In this document: one piece after another, positions 23,095-30,532 of the stretch | How positions within the stretch are numbered: position 1 is the stretch's first letter | Layout: the number at the start of each line of letters is the position of its first letter | Source: Actinomycetes bacterium | GTDB taxonomy: Bacteria; Actinomycetota; CALGFH01 | Direction of reading: 5' to 3' | Length of the DNA: 46,965 nt | Assembly (NCBI GenBank): GCA_036000965.1 | Contig: DASYUT010000323.1 | Location: 1 to 46,965, forward strand | The notes under the pieces: model-generated | Told to the model about the DNA's origin: nothing | The model's input: only the letters and a program-made list of their open reading frames with translations | Database searches by the model: none | Translations under genes and position numbers: made by a program

Positions 23095-24504
23095 GTGCCG
23101 GACACCGAGAAGATGTGGGGCAGCGAACCGTTCTGGGGCCTCGGGTATGACTGGGACCCCGACTGGGTCCTGACCGACAGGCAGAAGGAGCTGCGAGAGC
23201 AGCTCATCGAGCTGTGCCAGCGAGAGATGCGGGCGAACGCCAAGCGCTTCGACGACGGCTTGGAGTTCCCCAGGCGCAACCTCGAGATTCTGGGCGAGCA
23301 CGGCTTCCTGGCCCTGACCGTCCCCGAGGAGTACGGAGGCCTGGGCGAGAACCATGCCGCCTACGCGATGGTGTGCGAGACGATCGCCCGCTATGGCTGC
23401 GCCTCCACCGCCATGTGCTACGTGATGCATATCGGCGCGGTGAACTGCATCATGCTCCGCCCCACCGAGTACCTGATCGACAAGTACATCCGGCCGCTTG
23501 GCACCGGCAAGATCGGCACCCTGTCCTACTCCGACCCGGAGACCGGCAGCCACTTCTGGTACCCGATCTCGTCGGGGGCCGAGCGAGTCAACGGCGGCTT
23601 CAAGGTCCGCAAGAAGGCGTCCTGGACGACCTCGGCCGGGTTCGCCGACTTCTACGTGGTGCAGACCACCAGCCCCGACTTCACCGGCTACGACGACCTG
23701 TCGGTCTTCGTGGTGGACGCGGCCGACGCCCAGGCCCGGCCCGAGCTGTGGGACGCGCTCGGTCTGCGCGGCAACCAGTCCGGCTCGCTCAACGTCGACG
23801 GGCTGGTCCCCGGCGAGCAGGTGGTCGGGCCGGTTGGCGACGGCGCCGCCTCCAACGACGAGTCGGTCGACCCCTGGTTCCTGATCGGGTCGTCGTCGGT
23901 GTGGAACGGCATCTCGCTGGGCGCGATCGACATCGCCAAGCGCCACACCACCCGCAAGCGGCACGTGGACGTCGGTCTGCGCGTGGCCGACTACCCGACC
24001 ATCCAGGACTACGTGGGCGAGGCGCTGATCGACACCAACGCGTCGCGCCTGTTCGTCTACTCGGTCGCCCGGGCCCTCGACAGGGCCACCGACGACAACA
24101 CCAGGGTGCTCGGCCCGGGCGAGACCGCCCGCGCCGACTTCCTGCACTGGTGCTGGCAGGTCAAGTTCGTGGCGGCCAAGAACGTCGCCCACGTCACCGA
24201 CAAGATGCTCCACGCCTGCGGCGGGTCGGGCTACAAGCGGGACATGGAGCTGGAGCGCTACCTGCGCGACGGCAAGGCCGGCTGGGTCATGGGGCCGACC
24301 AACGAGGTCCTGCGCCAGTTCGTGGGCAAGGCCGTGCTGCTCGGCTTCGACTCCCTCGACTACTGGAACCAGCACGTCAACGAGCGGGCCATCCAGAACG
24401 AGACCAAGAAGCTCGACCCGGCGGGCAAGCGCGCCCTGGCCGAGAAGCTGCTCGCCGAGGCGGAGAAGGACGAGGCCAAGGAGCGGCAGCCCGCGGGAAG
24501 GTGA
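23095..24504 (+). CDS. Acyl-CoA dehydrogenase-fold flavoprotein lacking the usual catalytic Glu
   Basis: The 469-residue protein has the acyl-CoA dehydrogenase layout: helical N-domain (RNLEILGEHGFLALTVPEEYGGLGENHAAY), beta domain (GTLSYSDPETGSHFWYPISS) and C-terminal four-helix domain (HACGGSGYKRDMELERYLRDGK). In medium-chain-type enzymes the catalytic base sits in a YEGTSEI-like motif; the matching segment here is VMGPTNEV with Gly400 at that place. It may therefore be a dehydrogenase with its base elsewhere (as in isovaleryl-CoA enzymes) or a flavin-dependent monooxygenase of the DszC/nitroalkane-oxidase branch. The extreme C-terminus is a charged helix (KRALAEKLLAEAEKDEAKE). AAGGAGGA precedes the GTG at 23095. 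The substrate is unknown; the neighbours are amine and folate enzymes, not fatty-acid genes. Confidence 0.82.
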   Translation: MPDTEKMWGSEPFWGLGYDWDPDWVLTDRQKELREQLIELCQREMRANAKRFDDGLEFPRRNLEILGEHGFLALTVPEEYGGLGENHAAYAMVCETIARYGCASTAMCYVMHIGAVNCIMLRPTEYLIDKYIRPLGTGKIGTLSYSDPETGSHFWYPISSGAERVNGGFKVRKKASWTTSAGFADFYVVQTTSPDFTGYDDLSVFVVDAADAQARPELWDALGLRGNQSGSLNVDGLVPGEQVVGPVGDGAASNDESVDPWFLIGSSSVWNGISLGAIDIAKRHTTRKRHVDVGLRVADYPTIQDYVGEALIDTNASRLFVYSVARALDRATDDNTRVLGPGETARADFLHWCWQVKFVAAKNVAHVTDKMLHACGGSGYKRDMELERYLRDGKAGWVMGPTNEVLRQFVGKAVLLGFDSLDYWNQHVNERAIQNETKKLDPAGKRALAEKLLAEAEKDEAKERQPAGR

Positions 24505-24564
24505 GGGAGCTGCGATGACCACGGCGGGCGCCACCCCGAAGCCACGCGGACAGGAGGAGCGCCG

Positions 24565-27012
24565 ATGACCGTCCTGGACCGGCCCCGGCTGATCCTCCCC
24601 GGGCTCGCGCCCGTCGAACCCGGGGTGGAGCGCTACTGGGTGAAGGGGGGCGGCGCCACCGTGCTCCGCCTCGAAGGCGGCGACGAGCTGACGGTGATCG
24701 ACTGGCACGGCCGCCAGCCCGGCGAGCTGACCTTCCTGCGACCGGGCCGGGGCGAGGGGCGGTCCGCGTCCGTGCGGCAGGGCCGGGGCGACGGGCGGTC
24801 CGGGGGGCTCAAGGGCAGCCTCCCGGTTGGCGGGTCCGGGGGGCTCAAGGGCAGCTCCCCGGTGGACGGGTCCGCGGCCGTGGGCGCCCGGGCCGACGCG
24901 CCCGCGACCGGCCTCGCGGACCTGGTCCGCAGTGACGCCGAGGACGCTGCGGCCGTGCTGGCCGCGCTGGCCGGCATGGGGCTCGACCCGGGCCAGGCAC
25001 GCGCGGTCGCGGTGTTCGGCCCCTGGTCGGAGCCTGGCGAGTCGGTCACCTTCACCGCCACCGACGAGGTCGTCTGCGTGGCGGTCGCGCCCGGCGGCCC
25101 CATGGCCGTGGACGAGCAGAACCCGCCGTCGGACCTGCGCCTGGTCGTGCGCCGGGCCCGGCCCCGGGTCTCCGACGAGGTCGAGCCGCCACCGCCGCTG
25201 GCCGCGCCCCTGGTCGACCTGCGGGTCGACCGGGCGACCGCCTCGGCCTACGAGGTCAAGGCGGGGGAGTACATCCAGATCATCGACGTGCAGGGCCGGC
25301 AGTGCTCGGACTTCCTCGCCTTCGACCACCAGCGGCTCGACGCGGGCGTCGAGCGCGGCCTGGACGGCACCACCACCCGCACCCTCATGGGCAACGCCTA
25401 CCCCGGGCCCGGGCTGTACTCCAAGTTCTTCGACCAGGACATGCAGCCGCTGGTCGAGGTCGTGCGCGACACCGTCGGCCGGCACGACACCTTCAACCTG
25501 GCCTGCACGGCCAAGTACTACGAGGACATGGGCTACCCCGGCCACGTCAACTGCACCGACAACTTCAATCAGCAGCTCGACCGGTACGGCATCGCCGCCC
25601 GCAAGGGGTGGCCGGCGATCAACTTCTTCTACAACACCGGGATCGACGCCAACAACGCGATCTACTTCGACGAGCCGTGGTCGCGGCCGGGCGACTACGT
25701 GCTGCTGCGGGCGCTCACCGACCTGGTCTGCGCCTCGTCGGCCTGCCCCGACGACATCGACCCGGTGAACGGGTGGGACCCGACCGAGATCCATGTCCGC
25801 ACCTACCCGGCCGAACGCACCTTCTCGAAGGCGGTGGCACGCCGAGTGACCCCTGATGCCGAGCCCGTCCTCACCCGCGAGACCGCCTTCCACCCGCGTG
25901 TCTCGGCGCTGACCAGGCGCCTGGTCGAGTACCGGGGCTACTGGCTGCCGAGCAGCTTCTCCTCCCAGGGATCGCTCGAGGAGTACTGGGCCTGCCGGGA
26001 GCGCGCGGTGGTGATGGACCTGTCGCCGCTGCGCAAGTTCGAGGTCACCGGCCCGGACGCCGAGGCGCTCATGCAGGCGACCGTGACCCGCAACGTCCGA
26101 CGCCTGGCCGTCGGCCAGGTCGTCTACACCGCGATGTGCAACGACACCGGCGGGATGATCGACGACGCCACGATCTTCCGGCTCGGGCAGGACAACTTCC
26201 GCTTCGTCGGGGGCGACGAGCACGACGGGGTCTGGCTGCGCGAGCAGGCCAGGCGCCGCGGCCTGCGGGTCTGGGTGAAGAACTCCACCGACCAGCTCCA
26301 CAACCTGGCCGTGCAGGGCCCAGCAAGCCGGGACCTGCTGCGCGAGATCGTCTGGACCCCGCCCGCCCAGCCCCGGTTCGAGGAGCTGACCTGGTTCCGG
26401 TTCGCGATCGGCCGGATCGGCGACTACAACGGCATCCCGATCCTGGTCTCGCGCACCGGCTACTCCGGCGAGCTCGGCTACGAGCTGTGGTGCCACCCGC
26501 GCGACGGGCTCGCGCTGTGGGACGCCGTGTGGGCCGCGGGCCAGCCGCACGGCATGCTCCCGCTCGGCCTGGACGCCCTGGATGTGCTCCGGATCGAGGC
26601 CGGGCTCATCTTCGCCGGCTACGAGTTCGACGACCAGGTCGACCCGTTCGAGGCCGGCATCGGCTTCACCGTCCCGCCGACCAAGGAGGACGACTTCGTC
26701 GGCAAGGACGCCCTGGACAAGCGCCGGGCCCACCCGCAGCGGGTGCTGGTCGGCCTGGAGCTCGAGGGCAACGAGCCAGCCGGGCACGGCGACTGCGTGC
26801 ACGCCGGCCGCCCCCAGGTCGGGGTGGTCACCAGCGGCACCCGCTCACCGACCCTGCGCAAGAACATCGCCTTGTGCCGCATGGCGGTCGAGTACTCGAT
26901 GGTCGGCACCGAGGTCGAGGTCGGCAAGCTCGACGGCTACCAGAAGCGCATCCCGGCAACGGTCGTGCCCTTCCCCTTCTACGACCCGAAGAAGGAGCGA
27001 CCGCGGTCCTGA
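24565..27012 (+). CDS. Double DUF1989 - GcvT-type aminomethyltransferase fusion
   Basis: The 815-residue protein has three parts. Residues ~20-200 look like a diverged DUF1989 (urea-amidolyase-associated) domain, with GGGATVLRLEGGDELTVIDW matching AGEYIQIIDVQGRQCSDFLA of the second copy. The first copy is interrupted by a Gly/Ser-rich insert made of 12-residue repeats (79-102). Residues ~225-430 are a canonical DUF1989 domain (RTLMGNAYPGPGLYSKFFDQD, HVNCTDNFNQQL with its Cys). Residues ~450-805 are a GcvT/DMGDH-type folate-binding aminomethyltransferase (VVMDLSPLRKFEVTGPDAEAL, MCNDTGGMIDDATIFRL, SRTGYSGELGYELW, GLDALDVLRIEAGL). It should accept a methylene or methyl-amine group onto tetrahydrofolate, perhaps for the FAD enzyme upstream. 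The ATG at 24565 has AGGAG upstream. It is the last gene of the operon. Confidence 0.85.
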   Translation: MTVLDRPRLILPGLAPVEPGVERYWVKGGGATVLRLEGGDELTVIDWHGRQPGELTFLRPGRGEGRSASVRQGRGDGRSGGLKGSLPVGGSGGLKGSSPVDGSAAVGARADAPATGLADLVRSDAEDAAAVLAALAGMGLDPGQARAVAVFGPWSEPGESVTFTATDEVVCVAVAPGGPMAVDEQNPPSDLRLVVRRARPRVSDEVEPPPPLAAPLVDLRVDRATASAYEVKAGEYIQIIDVQGRQCSDFLAFDHQRLDAGVERGLDGTTTRTLMGNAYPGPGLYSKFFDQDMQPLVEVVRDTVGRHDTFNLACTAKYYEDMGYPGHVNCTDNFNQQLDRYGIAARKGWPAINFFYNTGIDANNAIYFDEPWSRPGDYVLLRALTDLVCASSACPDDIDPVNGWDPTEIHVRTYPAERTFSKAVARRVTPDAEPVLTRETAFHPRVSALTRRLVEYRGYWLPSSFSSQGSLEEYWACRERAVVMDLSPLRKFEVTGPDAEALMQATVTRNVRRLAVGQVVYTAMCNDTGGMIDDATIFRLGQDNFRFVGGDEHDGVWLREQARRRGLRVWVKNSTDQLHNLAVQGPASRDLLREIVWTPPAQPRFEELTWFRFAIGRIGDYNGIPILVSRTGYSGELGYELWCHPRDGLALWDAVWAAGQPHGMLPLGLDALDVLRIEAGLIFAGYEFDDQVDPFEAGIGFTVPPTKEDDFVGKDALDKRRAHPQRVLVGLELEGNEPAGHGDCVHAGRPQVGVVTSGTRSPTLRKNIALCRMAVEYSMVGTEVEVGKLDGYQKRIPATVVPFPFYDPKKERPRS
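24799..24870. repeat. Two 36-base in-frame repeats in the DUF1989-GcvT gene
   Basis: Units 24799-24834 and 24835-24870 encode SGGLKGSLPVGG and SGGLKGSSPVDG. They form a linker-like insert inside the first DUF1989-like domain; a related 21-base motif precedes them. Confidence 0.8.
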
Positions 27013-27204
27013 GCGCCTGCTCAGAAGTCCTGTCCCTACCTTGGGGCGAGCGCACGGTCCCGCTCCAGTCCGGTGCGGTGTAGTCGACGGCCGCCGCGGC
27101 CCCGAGCCGGCGTACGCGCTCGAGCTTGGCCGCGCCGCCGGCGACGCCCCCCGGCGACTGTGCCGCCGGCGACGCCCACGACGACCGCGCAGGCGGCGGG
27201 CTGC

Positions 27205-27669
27205 TCAGCCGTCCGGATGGGACGACAGGTGGGCGGCGATGAGCTCGTAGGCGGCCGGGTGCAGGGTGCCGTCGGCACCGAGCGGGACATCGTCGGCGGC
27301 GAGCGGGGCACCGTCGGCACCGAGCGGGGCACCGTCGGCGGCGAGCTGGGCGAGCACGACGTCGAGGGCGGCCGGCGACCAGGGCGCCTCGATCTCGACC
27401 CGCTCGGCGCCGACCGCGGTCCGGCGGACCTGCGCCTTGTAGGTCAGCAGGACCGCGCCGTCGACGGCGCGGACCCGCAGCGCGATGCTGCGCGTGCCCA
27501 GGGCCCGGTCGGGCGTGTCCACGTAGGTGTCGCGGATCGACTGGGCCGGCCGGCCGATGAGCCGGAACCCGGGCAGCGAGCCCAGCCCGGCGAGCCGTTC
27601 CCGGACCGCCAGTGGTGCCGGGGAGCAGACCACCAGCGCCGCCTCGACCTCCCGGGCTTGCTGAGTCAA
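27205..27669 (-). CDS. Short CYTH-domain-like protein with a repetitive C-terminus
   Basis: The 154-residue protein begins with the CYTH hallmark EVEAAL (ExExK-like, but the Lys is replaced) and continues with RLIGRPAQSIRDTYVDTPDRAL, SIALRVRA and VLLTYKAQV, the first strands of a triphosphate tunnel metalloenzyme. The domain is cut short: after about 115 residues it passes into four ADGAPLG-type heptads (encoded at about 27265-27340) and stops. It is probably a fragment or a non-catalytic relic rather than an active thiamine-triphosphatase or adenylate cyclase. The TTG at 27669 is preceded by GGAGGAGG at five bases; the frame is open to an ATG at 27813, through tandem repeats. It is convergent with the amine operon; no clear terminator lies in 27013-27204, which is GC-rich with gccgccggcgacgcc repeated. 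Confidence 0.55.
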   Translation of the reverse strand: MTQQAREVEAALVVCSPAPLAVRERLAGLGSLPGFRLIGRPAQSIRDTYVDTPDRALGTRSIALRVRAVDGAVLLTYKAQVRRTAVGAERVEIEAPWSPAALDVVLAQLAADGAPLGADGAPLAADDVPLGADGTLHPAAYELIAAHLSSHPDG

Positions 27670-27699
27670 CCGGACCTCCTCCTGGCCGTCGGCCCCTTC

Positions 27700-27783
27700 G
27701 TCACCCACGACACCCTGGCGGTTGCCCACGACACCCTGGCGGTTACCCAGGACACCCCGGCGGTTACCCACGACACCCCGGCG
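27700..27783. repeat. Four 21-base tandem repeats upstream of the CYTH-like gene
   Basis: Units of the form gttacccacgacaccccggcg lie at 27700-27720, 27721-27741, 27742-27762 and 27763-27783 with few changes. They fill the gap between the lipoprotein stop and the CYTH-like ribosome binding site. Confidence 0.85.
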
Positions 27784-27793
27784 GGCACGGTCT

Positions 27794-28177
27794 TCAGCAG
27801 GGCCAGGCGCCACCGGTGCTGGTCGTGCAGGGCGTGGCAGTCATCTCCGCGCAGGCCCGGGTGGCCTCGCGGTCGACGAACGCGACCGCCGCCGCCCGGC
27901 CTTCCCGGGCACGGAGCTTCTTGGCCCGCCCGGCGATGTCGAGCACGGCCACGTACTGGGTGCCGGTCAGGGCCATCTCCTGGTAGTCGTACCCGGCGGC
28001 GTCCTTGGCGTCGAGCAGGACGGTGCCCCAGTGGCGGAGCTGCCCGGCGCAGACCTGGACCGGGTTCGAGGTCTGGGTCGTGGCCGCCGCCGTGGCAGCC
28101 GTGCTCGACGGCCCCGAGCCCGAGCAGGCGGTCAAGACGAGTGCCATCGCGACCAGCAGGATCCGGCGGGTCACCAC
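27794..28177 (-). CDS. Small secreted lipoprotein, unknown function
   Basis: The 127-residue protein has a type II signal peptide: basic start, hydrophobic core RILLVAMALVLTAC with a lipobox Cys18, then a Ser/Thr/Ala linker. The mature part (VCAGQLRHWGTVLLDAKDAAGYDYQEMALTGTQYVAVLDIAGRAKKL, too long to be a short tag) is helical with four further Cys, probably two disulfides outside the cell. It is not recognised as a known family. Its GTG overlaps the stop of the MarR gene by seven bases, so the two are translationally coupled and probably co-regulated. Confidence 0.7.
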   Translation of the reverse strand: MVTRRILLVAMALVLTACSGSGPSSTAATAAATTQTSNPVQVCAGQLRHWGTVLLDAKDAAGYDYQEMALTGTQYVAVLDIAGRAKKLRAREGRAAAVAFVDREATRACAEMTATPCTTSTGGAWPC

Positions 28178-28686
28178 GCCGGCCGGCCCAGGGTTGGTGA
28201 GGATCTCGGTGAGGCGGCCTTCTCGGCCGTCTCGGCGGCGACCATCTTGCGCAGCAGCTCGACGAAGTCCCGGCGCTCACGCTCATCGAGCCTGCGGATG
28301 CCGGGCAGGTCATCGAAGAACTCGTGCTGCAGCCTCGACCGCACCGCCGCTCCCTTGCCGGTGAGGACGAGGTTCTTGCTGCGCCGGTCGGTGCGGTCGA
28401 TCTCGCGTCTGGCCAGGCCTCGGTCCTCGAGCACGTCGGCGATGGCGGTCACGAAGGACGGGTCGCATCCCAGCTTCCTGCCCAGCTCCTTCATGGGGAC
28501 GGTGCCGTCGATCTGCGCCAGTGCGAGGGCGTACGGGGGCGGGAGCTCGAACTGCCGCATGGTCTGCTGCAGGCCAGCGTGCATCAGTTCGAATAGCTCG
28601 AACAGGGTGTCAAGGATCTCTCGCGTCGGGAGGGGGCCTTGCGAGCTGTCGTCCGCCTCTTCGCGTGACCGTTGCGTCGGGCTCAC
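28171..28686 (-). CDS. MarR-family transcriptional regulator
   Basis: The 171-residue protein is a winged-helix MarR-type repressor: dimerisation helices (REILDTLFELFELMHAGLQQTM), a winged HTH (VPMKELGRKLGCDPSFVTAIADVLEDRGLARR) and the wing with the family DRR motif (REIDRTDRRSKNLVLTGKG), then a C-terminal helix (DERERRDFVELLRKMV). Such proteins bind phenolics, peroxides or other small ligands and repress adjacent genes. A GTG at 28686 is chosen over a TTG at 28692; neither has a clear Shine-Dalgarno. It diverges from the yceI-like gene, with the inverted sites of 28701-28762 between them, and is followed by the lipoprotein gene. Confidence 0.88.
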   Translation of the reverse strand: MSPTQRSREEADDSSQGPLPTREILDTLFELFELMHAGLQQTMRQFELPPPYALALAQIDGTVPMKELGRKLGCDPSFVTAIADVLEDRGLARREIDRTDRRSKNLVLTGKGAAVRSRLQHEFFDDLPGIRRLDERERRDFVELLRKMVAAETAEKAASPRSSPTLGRPAW

Positions 28687-28700
28687 GTCCAAGAGATTAC

Positions 28701-28762
28701 CTGAGCGACTGAACGGTTGACAAGCTCAAGCGCATCTGGCTAGGCTCCGTTCAGCGGCTCAA
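28701..28762 (+). promoter_or_regulatory. yceI-like gene promoter with an inverted pair of MarR-type sites
   Basis: TTGACA (28717-28722) and TAGGCT (28741-28746), 18 bases apart, form a near-consensus promoter toward the yceI-like gene. A 16-base motif lies in opposite orientation on both sides, at 28701-28716 and 28747-28762 (minus- and plus-strand ccgttcagNNgctca), matching at 14 of 16 positions. They cover the promoter and the start of the divergent marR gene, so autorepression and repression of the yceI-like gene are likely. Confidence 0.65.
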
Positions 28763-28820
28763 CCATTGACCCGCTCAGAGATTTCCACCGACGGCGCGAG
28801 CGTCAAGGAGGACGGCTGCG

Positions 28821-29390
28821 ATGGCCACCACAGAGGACGGAGCACCGGGCTCGACTCCGGTGGCGGTTCGGCTGCGCGACGGGTCCATGGCGGGCGTCTG
28901 GGAGCTGGACCCACGACGATCCAGCGTGGAGTTCCACGTCAAGCACTTCTGGGGGATGGTGACGGTCCGCGGACACTTCACGAAGTTCCAGGGAGCAGCC
29001 ACCATCGACCGCTCTGGCGCCATCTCGGGGACGATGCGCATCGACGCCACCTCCGTCGACACCAAGCATCCAAAGCGCGACCCCCACCTGCGCTCGGCCG
29101 ACTTCTTCGACGCTGACAACCACCCCTCGATCACGTTCCAGACCCGCGACGTCAGCCCACGAGGAGGCGACCAGGTGTGGGTGGCCGGGGACCTGACCGC
29201 AGCGGGACGCACGCGGCCGATCGAGTTCGAGACGCGCGTCACCGCCGCAACGGCTGAGCGCCTGACGGCCCGTGCCGAGATCACCATCGACCGCACCGAG
29301 TTCGGGATGACCTGGAGTCCCATGCGCACGGCCTCACCCCAGGTGCTCGTAATCGTCCAGGGCGAGCTCGCAAGGTCCCCCTCAAGCTAG
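28821..29390 (+). CDS. YceI-like lipocalin-fold protein
   Basis: The 189-residue protein matches the YceI family: MAGVWELDPRRSSVEFHVKHF, VRGHFTKFQG, RIDATSVDTKHPKRDPHLRSADFFDADNHP (typical), and a C-terminal EITIDRTEFGMTW. These beta-barrel proteins bind long isoprenoid or fatty chains and are often induced by stress. No signal peptide is seen, so it is probably cytoplasmic here. CAAGGAGGA precedes the ATG at 28821. Its promoter overlaps candidate MarR sites. The stop codon lies inside the first unit of a perfect 30-base tandem duplication. Confidence 0.9.
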   Translation: MATTEDGAPGSTPVAVRLRDGSMAGVWELDPRRSSVEFHVKHFWGMVTVRGHFTKFQGAATIDRSGAISGTMRIDATSVDTKHPKRDPHLRSADFFDADNHPSITFQTRDVSPRGGDQVWVAGDLTAAGRTRPIEFETRVTAATAERLTARAEITIDRTEFGMTWSPMRTASPQVLVIVQGELARSPSS

Positions 29391-29430
29391 AGGCGCAGGC
29401 CAAGGTCCCCCTCAAGCTAGAGGCGCAGGC
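29371..29430. repeat. Perfect 30-base tandem duplication at the end of the yceI-like gene
   Basis: Bases 29371-29400 and 29401-29430 are identical. The first copy contains the stop codon of the yceI-like gene, so the second is outside the coding region. Exact identity suggests a recent slippage event. Confidence 0.9.
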
Positions 29431-29720
29431 AGAGAAGCCTCTACGTGGCCCGCGCGGGCAACGAGCCCGCGCGCCAGCGCCGGCTCGGCCGCCTCGAGCT
29501 GGGTGACCACCCCGGTCAGGCCCTGGGCCAGGGTGTCGCGGATCCCTAGCCGCTCCCAACCCGCCCGCTCGCCCTCGGGCAGCTCGCCTCGCCTATGGCG
29601 CCGCGCGGCCGGAGTCGGCTCGGCCACTACGCCGCCGGACCCGGGGTCGGCCGATCGGCTGATGGCGCCCGGCGGCCGGCCCGCACCCAGCCCGGACCGG
29701 GTACGGGCGCGGCCGCGGTG
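29431..29720. other. Stretch without a convincing gene between the yceI-like and cupredoxin genes
   Basis: The only candidate is a 71-residue minus-strand frame (29412-29627, Arg/Glu/Ala-rich) without a recognised family or good ribosome binding site; it overlaps the 30-base duplication and is more likely noise. The rest is GC-rich (several ccggcc/ggccgg steps) and shows no clear terminator for the two convergent genes. Confidence 0.4.
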
Positions 29721-30263
29721 CTACACCACCGTGATGCTGCCTTTCATGCCGGCGGCGTAGTGGCCGATGACGTGGCAGCCGATGAGCACCGTGCCGCGGT
29801 CGGGGAAGCGCCAGGTGAGTCGCTTGGTCTGGCCGGGCAGGACGGACACGGCGTTGAGGTGGTCGTGCATGCGCGTGTCGTCCAGCTGCTGCATCATCAG
29901 CTCGTGTTCGTCCTGGGCGGCCCGGTTCCCGATGACGAACTCGTGCTCGAGCTTGCCGACGTTGGTGATCAGGAACGTGACCGTCCGGCCCCGCTCGACG
30001 GTGATCCGGGACGGCCGGAAGCGGAACGCGTCGGTCATCTCCACCTCGACTGTTGCCGACCCGGCCGGCCGGGTCGCCGGTAGCGGTGCCTGCGGATGGG
30101 ACGGGCTGTGCTGCTCGTGGGAGGCGGCGCCCGCCTGCCCGTGCCCTGACCTGGAGTGCTGGTGGGACGGGGCGCTGGCGCCGGGCGCCGCGCAGGCGGC
30201 GAGCAGCGCCGCGCAGGCGGCGGCGAGCAGCGGGGGGCGGCGGGGGACGGGGCGCTGCGGCAT
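29721..30263 (-). CDS. Lipoprotein cupredoxin (copper-binding, plastocyanin-like)
   Basis: The 180-residue protein has a lipoprotein signal (PPLLAAACAALLAAC, Cys24), a His-rich linker (about 34-57 with many His) and a C-terminal cupredoxin domain. The copper ligands are visible: His107 (KLEHEF), Cys163, His168 and Met173 (GCHVIGHYAAGM), the type-1 set. It is anchored outside the membrane and should shuttle electrons or hold copper; the His-rich linker may bind further metal. The ATG at 30263 is preceded by GGAGGA at eight bases. It diverges from the His-rich membrane protein, and two perfect inverted repeats lie between them. Confidence 0.88.
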   Translation of the reverse strand: MPQRPVPRRPPLLAAACAALLAACAAPGASAPSHQHSRSGHGQAGAASHEQHSPSHPQAPLPATRPAGSATVEVEMTDAFRFRPSRITVERGRTVTFLITNVGKLEHEFVIGNRAAQDEHELMMQQLDDTRMHDHLNAVSVLPGQTKRLTWRFPDRGTVLIGCHVIGHYAAGMKGSITVV

Positions 30264-30282
30264 GGGTGCTTCCTCCGGAGGG

Positions 30283-30330
30283 CCGGGCGCAGGCACGGCG
30301 GGAAGGGCTGACCGCCGTGCCTGCGCCCGG
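30283..30330 (-). promoter_or_regulatory. Perfect 19-base inverted repeat in the cupredoxin leader
   Basis: Arms 30283-30301 and 30312-30330 are exact reverse complements around a 10-base loop, starting 20 bases before the cupredoxin ATG. The location is upstream of a gene start, so an operator or a regulatory mRNA hairpin is more likely than a terminator. Confidence 0.6.
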
Positions 30331-30392
30331 GGGTCGCCGAGCGGACTGGTGGAGCGTGGCAAGCCCGGCTAACGGGTCGGTAACCGCCCGTT

Positions 30393-30416
30393 CGCCTCCC
30401 CCGCGCGGGGGAGGCG
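30393..30416. promoter_or_regulatory. Perfect 24-base palindrome between divergent cupredoxin and membrane genes
   Basis: The cgcctcccccgc/gcgggggaggcg palindrome lies midway between the two starts and could be an operator shared by both. The gap also holds two perfect 20-base tandem repeats (30469-30488 and 30489-30508, accaacaaggaaccaacagg) before the ribosome binding site of the membrane gene. Confidence 0.5.
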
Positions 30417-30532
30417 GAAGATCCCTCGGCGGACGGAACCCGAGCGGGCCGCCGCCCGTAGACTCCTTACCAACAAGGAACCAACAGGACCAACAAGGAA
30501 CCAACAGGGAAGCAGCAGCGAGGAGGTCCCCG

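Noticed and set aside
29412-29627. A 71-residue minus-strand gene
   Set aside because: No recognised family or good ribosome binding site, low-complexity composition, and overlap with a recent 30-base duplication.
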